Of a DNA stretch of 64,000 nt, positions 33,882 through 40,306 are shown piece by piece (position 1 is the first letter of the stretch; the number at the start of each line of letters is the position of its first letter). The notes beneath the pieces were generated by a model. That model saw nothing but the letters and a program-made list of their open reading frames with translations. It was not told where the DNA came from and did not search any database. A program made the translations under genes and the position numbers. Source of the DNA: Microcoleus vaginatus_C (GTDB taxonomy: Bacteria > Cyanobacteriota > Cyanobacteriia > Cyanobacteriales > Microcoleaceae); the NCBI GenBank assembly GCA_040004035.1, contig JAMPLN010000006.1; one strand, written 5' to 3'.

Positions 33882-35825
33882 CTAAGCTGCCTCCGATATT
33901 TTCCGCGAAACAAACGGTACAGCTTGTCTGACTTCTTGCCGCAGCGGAATCTCGATCGAGAATTCCGTCCCTAATCCCGGTGTCGAATCGCAGCGCAGCG
34001 TACCTTTGTGCTTTTCTACGACAATTTTATAGCTGATGGACAGTCCCAATCCTGTCCCTTTTCCGACTGGTTTCGTCGTAAAGAAAGGGTCGAACAGCCG
34101 TTTTTTGACATTTTCTGCTATACCGGGGCCGTTGTCGGATATCCGCACAATTATTTTATCGGGAGTTGAATATTCTGTGGTTATGGCGATCGCGATCGGA
34201 TTGGCTTTCGCTGCTTTGGGCCCGCGATCGAGGTTGTAACTCTCAAGGGCGTCGATCGCATTAGCCAGAATATTCATAAACACTTGATTTAATTGTCCGG
34301 CATAGCACTCTACTAAAGGTAAATTGCCGTAGTTTTTAACAATCTCGATCGGCGGGCGATCGCCTGTAGCTTTCAGGCGACTTTGCAGAATTAGCAGAGT
34401 GCTGTCAATGCCTTCATGGATGTTGACAGGTTTCATTTCGCTTTCATCTAAGCGAGAGAAATTTCGCAAAGATTGGACGATTTGAACAATGCGATCTGCT
34501 CCTATTTTCATCGAAGACAGCAGTTGCGGCAAATCTTTCCTGAGAAAGTCAAAGTCAACCTTTTCTAAATACTCTAAAATTTCCGCCGGAGGGTATAAAT
34601 AGTGTTTTTGGTAGAGTTTTACCAACTCCAACAAATCGCTAGTATATGCGCTGGCGTGGTGGATATTGCCGTAAATAAAACTAATAGGATTGTTCACTTC
34701 GTGGGCGACACCAGCGACTAATAAACCCAAACTAGACATTTTTTCCTGCTGAATCAGTTGACTTTGAGTTTGCTGTAACTCTTGCAAAGTTTGTTCTAGC
34801 CTTTGAGATTTAGCCCTGCGTTCTGCTGCTATTTTTTCAATGAGAGCGGTATAATTCCACAAGCTCATTAGATAAAGTGTCGCCGCCAAAGTTAAGATTG
34901 TCCCAAAAATTAAAACAGTCAAAGAACGCCAAAATCTTAGAGGATTAATGTACTCTGGCGTTAGCCGCAGTTGCAGCAACCACCTGCGATTTTCAATATT
35001 GAGAATGCGGGTGCAACTGCTGCCATCCGGGCAGTAAGCTCTTTCCCCAATTTGAAGTTGGTTTTTAATGTTTTCGTCGGTGACGATCCTTTTAGTCTTT
35101 GCTTCGTAAAAAGCGAGAAATCTTTCTGTTTCAGGAGCCATAGCATCTTGAAGATACACATTAACAAAGTTGAGTTGAGTTTCCTGTAAAGCCGACTTCA
35201 CAATAGCATCAACGAGCAAAATCCCCAAAGCAAAGCCTTTCAAATTTTCTGGGTTTCTAGCCAGTAAATTTTGCGGCGAGTCTGCGGTATTGTCAGCAGA
35301 AATTTGACTAAAAATTGGCAGAAACACGAAGACGGTTGGTTGATTTTGTGAAGACCATTTTTGACGGTCAGTCGCGATAATTTCTTGTCTTTTGGCGGCT
35401 TTTTCTAACGCTAGCCGATTGGCAGTCAAATCTAAACCTAAATCTATTTCATCAGTCAGGAATTGCGGAGAGTCAGAAACACGGGGCAGCCAAGCGATCG
35501 CCTTCAGGCTCGGATGGCGGTAGAGGGCAGGACCAACAAATGTCTTCATTTCTGGTTTTTGAACGCCGTCAAATACGCTGTAAAATGCTCCCACCGCCCG
35601 AATTATTTCTAAATTGCCGCTAACATCTCTCTGAATGTCTGTAGCTATTTTGTCCAGCCGGTCTTGCAGTTCGGCTTGCATGGATTTGTATTCCCAATTG
35701 TACGCAACTGAAGAGGCGATCGCAGACAGTCCCAATCCTGCACAAAGTGTTAATCCTGCTTGGATGTAACGGCGATAACTAAGTAAAGTGCTAGTTGCTA
35801 AATTCTTGAATTTGTTAGCAGTCAT
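33882..35825 (-). CDS. CHASE-domain sensor histidine kinase
   Basis: 647 aa. Two membrane segments (about 20-40 and 305-330) enclose a periplasmic CHASE domain (YNWEYKSMQAEL, GAFYSVFDGVQKPEM...), which in known proteins binds small molecules. A coiled linker with repeated LQQTQSQLIQQ leads to HisKA with the acceptor His near 375 in AHEVNNP, then a HATPase with GKGTGLGLSISYK. ATG 35825 follows AGGTGA; a GTG lies at 35834. The H-box core resembles those of the kinases at 5856 and 42948. Its ligand is unknown; position next to cysE is suggestive only. Confidence 0.92.
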   Translation of the reverse strand: MTANKFKNLATSTLLSYRRYIQAGLTLCAGLGLSAIASSVAYNWEYKSMQAELQDRLDKIATDIQRDVSGNLEIIRAVGAFYSVFDGVQKPEMKTFVGPALYRHPSLKAIAWLPRVSDSPQFLTDEIDLGLDLTANRLALEKAAKRQEIIATDRQKWSSQNQPTVFVFLPIFSQISADNTADSPQNLLARNPENLKGFALGILLVDAIVKSALQETQLNFVNVYLQDAMAPETERFLAFYEAKTKRIVTDENIKNQLQIGERAYCPDGSSCTRILNIENRRWLLQLRLTPEYINPLRFWRSLTVLIFGTILTLAATLYLMSLWNYTALIEKIAAERRAKSQRLEQTLQELQQTQSQLIQQEKMSSLGLLVAGVAHEVNNPISFIYGNIHHASAYTSDLLELVKLYQKHYLYPPAEILEYLEKVDFDFLRKDLPQLLSSMKIGADRIVQIVQSLRNFSRLDESEMKPVNIHEGIDSTLLILQSRLKATGDRPPIEIVKNYGNLPLVECYAGQLNQVFMNILANAIDALESYNLDRGPKAAKANPIAIAITTEYSTPDKIIVRISDNGPGIAENVKKRLFDPFFTTKPVGKGTGLGLSISYKIVVEKHKGTLRCDSTPGLGTEFSIEIPLRQEVRQAVPFVSRKISEAA

Positions 35826-35844
35826 ATTCTTCACCTATCCTTTT

Positions 35845-35980
35845 TTTAGTTCTTCCAGCCTCTGCCTGGGATTTCTCGTTTTTCTAGTTCTCAGGCTCTG
35901 CCTGGGAATGAATTTCAGGAGGCTCTGCCTCCGATTAAGAGCCACGAGACAGCATTACCAGGCACAAGCCTGGTAACGAT
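35845..35980. repeat. Cluster of GGCTCTGCC-type dispersed repeats
   Basis: Units such as CAGCCTCTGCCTGGG, CAGGCTCTGCCTGGGAATG and GGAGGCTCTGCCTCC, followed by CCAGGCACAAGCCTGG, make several short hairpins between the histidine kinase and cysA. The same GGCTCTGCC unit recurs at the 5' edge of the YeeE gene near 30840. Confidence 0.65.
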
Positions 35981-36042
35981 GTGGGAGGAGTGTTTTGTAA
36001 AAGCTCCCCGATAGTATTTTGAGTAAGATGCAGCCGCTGATT

Positions 36043-37074
36043 TTAAATTGAATAAGCAGGGAAAGTCATCGCGTGTTTGGGCTTGACGTAAACCTGCTGA
36101 TCTCGCGTTAACTGTAGAGAATCGAAGCGCTCGCGACTCACGTAAGCTGTTACTACCTGCTGCGATTCTAACACTAACTCGGTTTGTATTTCCCGCCCTA
36201 AATGAATGATGCGACTGACTTTTGCTAATGAAAAACCCGACTCCGGCTTAGTTTTAATTTCCACATCGTGGGGGCGCAAAAACACTAATTCCGAATGAGC
36301 GGCTCCATTATGGCGAGGCGTTGTGGCGTTGCTGGCGAACAAACCCGCAGCATTCGACAGCACATTGACCGGTCCAATAAAACTCATCACAAAAGCTGTT
36401 GCTGGTTTGTCGTAAATTTCAGCAGGAGTGCCAACTTGTTCGACTCTACCTTTGTTCATCACCACAATTTCATCCGCTACTTCCATAGCTTCTTCTTGGT
36501 CGTGAGTCACAAAAACTGTGGTGATGTTAACTTCTTTGTGAAGGTTGTGCAGCCACGATCGCAATTCTTTGCGGACTTTAGCATCTAATGCTCCAAAAGG
36601 TTCGTCTAGCAGCAGCACTTTTGGTTGAACTGCGAGAGCTCTGGCCAAAGCCACCCGCTGCCGCTGGCCCCCGGAAAGTTGCGAAGGATAGCGATCGCCC
36701 AAACCTGTCAACTGCACTAAATCCAAAAGTTCATCAACCCGCCTGCTAATCGAGCCTTTAGGAACTTTGCGAATTTCCATCGCAAAAGCAATATTTTTCC
36801 GAATACTCATGTGTTTGAACAAAGCGTAGTGCTGAAACACAAAACCAATATGCCGTTCCTGCACCGACTGATGAGTAGCATTTTCACCCGTCAGGTAAAT
36901 CTGACCGCTGTCTGGCGGTTCTAGTCCCGCAATCATCCTCAGCAGAGTCGATTTCCCGGAACCGGAAGGCCCCAACAGCGCGACTAAAGATCCCCTTTTA
37001 ATTTCCAAATTCACGTTGTCAATGGCGTGGAAGGAGCCGAAGTGTTTCGATACGTTCTCAATTGTAATGCTCAT
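36043..37074 (-). CDS. cysA: Sulfate/thiosulfate ABC transporter ATP-binding protein
   Basis: 343 aa with the ABC ATPase layout: Walker A GPSGSGKST at 35-43, Q-loop FVFQHYALF near 79-87, signature LSGGQRQRVALARALA near 132-147, Walker B VLLLDEPFGALD, and H-loop FVTHDQEEA. The C-terminal ~110 residues form the TOBE-like regulatory domain of CysA/PotA-type proteins. Sequence style (ITIENVSKHFGSFHAIDNVN, VNITTVFVTHDQEEAMEVADEIVV) is that of cyanobacterial CysA. No cysT, cysW or binding-protein gene is in the window, so it is an orphan here; its partners must be elsewhere. Confidence 0.93.
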   Translation of the reverse strand: MSITIENVSKHFGSFHAIDNVNLEIKRGSLVALLGPSGSGKSTLLRMIAGLEPPDSGQIYLTGENATHQSVQERHIGFVFQHYALFKHMSIRKNIAFAMEIRKVPKGSISRRVDELLDLVQLTGLGDRYPSQLSGGQRQRVALARALAVQPKVLLLDEPFGALDAKVRKELRSWLHNLHKEVNITTVFVTHDQEEAMEVADEIVVMNKGRVEQVGTPAEIYDKPATAFVMSFIGPVNVLSNAAGLFASNATTPRHNGAAHSELVFLRPHDVEIKTKPESGFSLAKVSRIIHLGREIQTELVLESQQVVTAYVSRERFDSLQLTRDQQVYVKPKHAMTFPAYSI

Positions 37075-37123
37075 GACTTTGTGTACCTATTTTAGGAGTT
37101 GACGATATTAACTCCACATATCT

Positions 37124-37138
37124 GACCGATTTACAGTA
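37124..37138 (-). promoter_or_regulatory. Candidate sulfur-regulon operator upstream of cysA
   Basis: On the minus strand TACTGTAAATCGGTC, 50 bases before the cysA ATG. It is the closest relative of the sites at 32123 and 33831, and of the two plus-strand sites at 25111 and 25161. Confidence 0.6.
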
Positions 37139-37321
37139 GTATATCCTGAAATTAATATTTTGCAAGACCTGTAACTTTTTGTATTGTATTTCGAGCCCTG
37201 CTGATGGGGACGGCGCTTGAAAGTTGACGCTGGCGGGCAGTCTGAGTTAAGCCGCGAGGGTTTCCAGATGTGGCTGTAGCAGTAAATGCGATCGTCGGAG
37301 AATAAGCCATGCTGAAATTAC

Positions 37322-37403
37322 GCAGAAACCGGGTTTGATGGACGAAAATACTGCATCATCACCTTTAAAACCTTTAATCCCCGTAAAAAACCCGGTTTCT
37401 TTG
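37322..37403. repeat. Inverted pair of AGAAACCGGGTTT elements
   Basis: GCAGAAACCGGGTTTGATGG and AAAAAACCCGGTTTCTTTGC face each other around about 50 bases. The same element forms the tight hairpin at 2879-2911. Confidence 0.65.
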
Positions 37404-37594
37404 CTGTCGATCTATCTATATTTTACCGCTGCCGACAATTCCCCGACTCCCGGCGATATTAAAGATTTCATGTACAAATTGCTCAATCTCAGGTGCGATC
37501 GCACACAATTTAGATCACAATAGTTAATTCAGAAGCCAGCCAGCTTCACCTTTGAAAAACTGACAGAATAGTAAATTCTAACCAGAACACCACT

Positions 37595-39079
37595 ATGGGA
37601 AAACCAACCGGCTTTATCGAATTCTTGCGCGAATTGCCCTCCGAACTCTCACCAGTCGAGAGAGTCCACAACTGGGACGAATTTCACCTGCCGATGGATG
37701 AGGACAAACTCCGCACCCAAGGCGCGCGCTGCATGGATTGCGGCATTCCGTTTTGCCACACGGGCACAATTATCAGCGGCATGGCAAGCGGCTGCCCGAT
37801 TAACAACCTCATCCCCGAATGGAATGACCTAGTATATCGCGGACTTTGGAAAGAAGCCCTTGACAGACTCCACAAAACGAACAACTTCCCCGAATTCACC
37901 GGCCGCGTCTGTCCCGCACCCTGCGAAGGCGCTTGCGTGCTCGGCATCAACAATCCGCCGGTCACGATTAAAAACATCGAAGCCGCAATTATCGATAAAG
38001 GCTGGGATGAAGGCTGGATTGCCGCCGAACCACCCGCCAAACGCACCGGCAAAAAAATCGCCGTCATCGGTTCCGGGCCCGCCGGTTTGTCCGCCGCCGC
38101 GCAACTCAACAAAGCCGGTCATTGGGTAACAGTATACGAAAGAGCCGATCGACCAGGCGGCCTGCTAATGTATGGCATCCCCAACATGAAGCTAGACAAA
38201 GAACAAGTCGTAATGCGCCGCCTCAAAGTCCTCGAAGACGAAGGCGTGACATTCGTCTGCAACACCGAAGTCGGCAAAGACTTACCAGCCGAACAACTGC
38301 TAAAAGAATACGACTCCGTTGTCCTCTGTACCGGCGCGACAAAACCCCGCGACTTGGGCATCCCCGGCCGGGAATTAAAAGGCATCCACTTCGCAATGGA
38401 CTTCCTGACAGCCAACACCAAAGCAGTTTTAGACAAGAGTACAAACGATAACTTCATCTCCGCCGAAGGCAAAGATGTCGTGATCATCGGCGGTGGCGAC
38501 ACCGGTACCGACTGCGTGGGCACCTCCATCCGCCACGGCTGCAAAAGCCTCGTACAGCTAGAAATCCTGCCCAAACCGCCCTCGGAACGGGCGGCCAACA
38601 ATCCCTGGCCGGAATGGCCGAAAGTCTACCGCCTCGACTACGGCCAAGAAGAAGCAGCAGCCAAATTCGGCGACGACCCCCGCGGCTATCTCACCACGGC
38701 GACAAAGTTCGAGGGCGACGAAAACGGCAATGTCAAAGCTGTGCACACCGTTGAGGTGGAGTGGGCGAAAAACGAGAAAGGGCAGTTCATTCCGAACCAC
38801 ATCCCGGGCACGGAAAAAGTGTTGCCGGCACAGCTTGTGTTGCTAGCGATGGGCTTCCTCGGCCCGGAACAGCCGCTGCTGGATGCGCTGGGATTGGAAC
38901 GCGACGCCCGCAGCAACGTGAAAGCCGAGCACGAAAAATATACAACCAGCATTCCGGGAGTTTTCGCGGCTGGGGACTGTCGCCGGGGACAAAGTTTGGT
39001 GGTTTGGGCAATTAATGAAGGGCGCGGTGTGGCCCGGGAGTGCGACCTTTATCTGATGGGGAGCACTGATTTGCCTTAG
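37595..39079 (+). CDS. gltD: Glutamate synthase small subunit
   Basis: GltD passes electrons from NAD(P)H through FAD and Fe-S clusters to the large subunit for glutamate formation from 2-oxoglutarate and glutamine. The 494 aa show the N-terminal cysteine cluster region (RCMDCGIPFC at 45-54, SGCPINN, GRVCPAPCEGACVLG), the FAD-binding VIGSGPAGLSAA near 155-166, the NAD(P)-binding VVIIGGGDTGTDC near 290-302 and the C-terminal AAGDCRRGQSLVVWA. Length is typical. The large subunit gene is not in this window. Transcription ends near the hairpin at 39138. Confidence 0.95.
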   Translation: MGKPTGFIEFLRELPSELSPVERVHNWDEFHLPMDEDKLRTQGARCMDCGIPFCHTGTIISGMASGCPINNLIPEWNDLVYRGLWKEALDRLHKTNNFPEFTGRVCPAPCEGACVLGINNPPVTIKNIEAAIIDKGWDEGWIAAEPPAKRTGKKIAVIGSGPAGLSAAAQLNKAGHWVTVYERADRPGGLLMYGIPNMKLDKEQVVMRRLKVLEDEGVTFVCNTEVGKDLPAEQLLKEYDSVVLCTGATKPRDLGIPGRELKGIHFAMDFLTANTKAVLDKSTNDNFISAEGKDVVIIGGGDTGTDCVGTSIRHGCKSLVQLEILPKPPSERAANNPWPEWPKVYRLDYGQEEAAAKFGDDPRGYLTTATKFEGDENGNVKAVHTVEVEWAKNEKGQFIPNHIPGTEKVLPAQLVLLAMGFLGPEQPLLDALGLERDARSNVKAEHEKYTTSIPGVFAAGDCRRGQSLVVWAINEGRGVARECDLYLMGSTDLP

Positions 39080-39137
39080 TTGGTAGGTATGGGTCGATCG
39101 AGATTGTTTGATGTCCGATAATTTATTAGGCCCCTAG

Positions 39138-39191
39138 GGGCGGGTTTAGAATATTTTTGATTTAAAAACCAATAATATTCTAAACCCGCCC
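39138..39191. repeat. REP-like hairpin, 18-bp perfect stem
   Basis: GGGCGGGTTTAGAATATT and its exact reverse complement enclose an 18-base AT-rich loop. The GGGCGGGTTT head is shared with the other REP-like elements around the RAYT gene. It may also end gltD transcription. Confidence 0.8.
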
Positions 39192-39233
39192 TTTGTACCT
39201 TGAAATAGGTAGATTGCGATTTACCGTTGGGTG

Positions 39234-39290
39234 GGGGCGGGTTTACGAGATTATGGATTTTAGGCATAGATGATTGGTGAAACCCGCCCC
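39234..39290. repeat. REP-like hairpin next to RAYT 3' end
   Basis: GGGGCGGGTTT and AAACCCGCCCC form an 11-bp stem; the interior shares the CATAGATGATTGGTGAAACC segment with the left halves of the two 146-bp repeats beyond the RAYT gene. Confidence 0.8.
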
Positions 39291-39310
39291 TCGCATCGAT
39301 TGACATAATA

Positions 39311-39919
39311 TTAGATGACGATCGACTGTATATAAGATTTACCATTCCATTCGATCGCCAATGGACTAGATTCATTAATTTTGACTGCATTATGAGGATA
39401 CAATTCATCTTTTCCCCACAACAAAGGATTATTAACAATATATTCACGAATAGCAAATAATGATTCTTCATTGCGGATGATATGTTCGTAATAACCCCGC
39501 TGCCACACCGATATGCCTGTCAAATCTCGCATTTGGTTAATTCGCCGCGCCGAAGATGTTTTTAAACCCCGCACAATTTCCGACAAAGGATGGATTTTTG
39601 ATTTTATCGGCCCAAATTTATCGGATTCTGTATAATTTCTTTCGGGGCTGCCGTTCAAAACAATAATTCCATGCACGTGATTTGGCATCACAATAAAATT
39701 GTCCACTGCCACATTTTGGTAACGTTTGGGAAGAAGACTCCAATTGAATAAAACAGTTTTACCATAGGGACTCAATTGCATTTTATCATTAATAACTTCG
39801 CCGAATAAACATTCGCGCTGCCAACTGCAAATAGTGATAAAATACCCACCGGGAGTCCTATAATCATATCCTGGCAGGCGAATAGAGCGCCGGTGGTGTT
39901 TGTTAGGCTCGTATTTCAT
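39311..39919 (-). CDS. REP-associated tyrosine transposase (RAYT)
   Basis: 202 aa with the Y1/HUH transposase layout of TnpA_REP: an N-terminal RLPGYDYRTPGGYFITICSW strand, the metal-binding HUH motif MPNHVHG with H81 and H83, and the catalytic tyrosine region WQRGYYEHIIRNEES with Y143/Y144. RAYTs cut single-stranded hairpin DNA of the REP type and are domesticated or self-limited relatives of IS200/IS605 enzymes. Here REP-like hairpins lie on both sides (39138, 39234, 39955, 40161). The gene looks intact. Confidence 0.93.
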   Translation of the reverse strand: MKYEPNKHHRRSIRLPGYDYRTPGGYFITICSWQRECLFGEVINDKMQLSPYGKTVLFNWSLLPKRYQNVAVDNFIVMPNHVHGIIVLNGSPERNYTESDKFGPIKSKIHPLSEIVRGLKTSSARRINQMRDLTGISVWQRGYYEHIIRNEESLFAIREYIVNNPLLWGKDELYPHNAVKINESSPLAIEWNGKSYIQSIVI

Positions 39920-39954
39920 AATTTTGTCCCCATAAAAAAGTTGTTCGTTGGGCC

Positions 39955-40100
39955 GGGGCGGGTTTATTATATTCTTGGTTTGTCACATAGATAGTTGGTG
40001 AAAGCTGCCCCGGAGATGGGCTGTGGGGGCGGGTTTTACCAACAATATTTGATGCTCGCAAACCATCTATAAAAACCCGCCCCCACCCAACCAATAACCC
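39955..40100. repeat. REP doublet, copy A (146 bp)
   Basis: Begins GGGGCGGGTTTATTATATTC and ends CCCAACCAATAACCC. Each copy holds two GGGCGGGTTT hairpins in tandem, like a BIME. Copy B at 40161 has the same length and near-identical sequence. In copy A the first hairpin is damaged (AAAGCTGCCCC instead of AAACCCGCCCC). Confidence 0.85.
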
Positions 40101-40160
40101 AGATTAACCTGATTTTATAGATCATCCCAAAAAATGTAAATTCCGATTTACCTTTGCGCG

Positions 40161-40306
40161 GGGGCGGGTTTATTATATTCTTGGTTTGTCACATAGATGG
40201 TTGGTGAAACCCGCCCCGACGATGGCCGGTAGGGGCGGGTTTTACCAACAATATTTGAGGCTCACAAACAATCTATAAAAACCCGCCCCCACCCAACCAA
40301 TAACCC
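40161..40306. repeat. REP doublet, copy B (146 bp)
   Basis: Direct repeat of copy A after a 60-base spacer, with both hairpins well paired. It ends exactly at the priA stop codon (40307), so it sits in the 3' end of that transcript. Confidence 0.85.

Larger units (their letters stand above)
37075..37594. other. Intergenic region between divergent cysA and gltD
   Basis: 520 bases without a supported gene. It holds the cysA operator candidate, two inverted AGAAACCGGGTTT units (about 37322-37403) and the gltD promoter. No GTA-N8-TAC NtcA box was found. The frame 37335-37523 runs through the repeats and is not believed. Confidence 0.55.

Noticed and set aside
34961..35189. Opposite-strand frames within the CHASE kinase gene
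   Set aside because: No ribosome-binding site or motif; the sense strand has a full-length, domain-supported gene.
37335..37523. 62-codon plus-strand frame upstream of gltD
   Set aside because: It runs through the AGAAACCGGGTTT repeat arms, has no ribosome-binding site and no recognisable motif.
39217..39227. CGATTTACCGT near the RAYT gene, similar to the sulfur-site core
   Set aside because: It lies in REP-associated DNA, is not upstream of a start codon in the right orientation, and lacks the outer GAC and TA bases. A similar CCGATTTACC at 40143 is part of the same repeat context.
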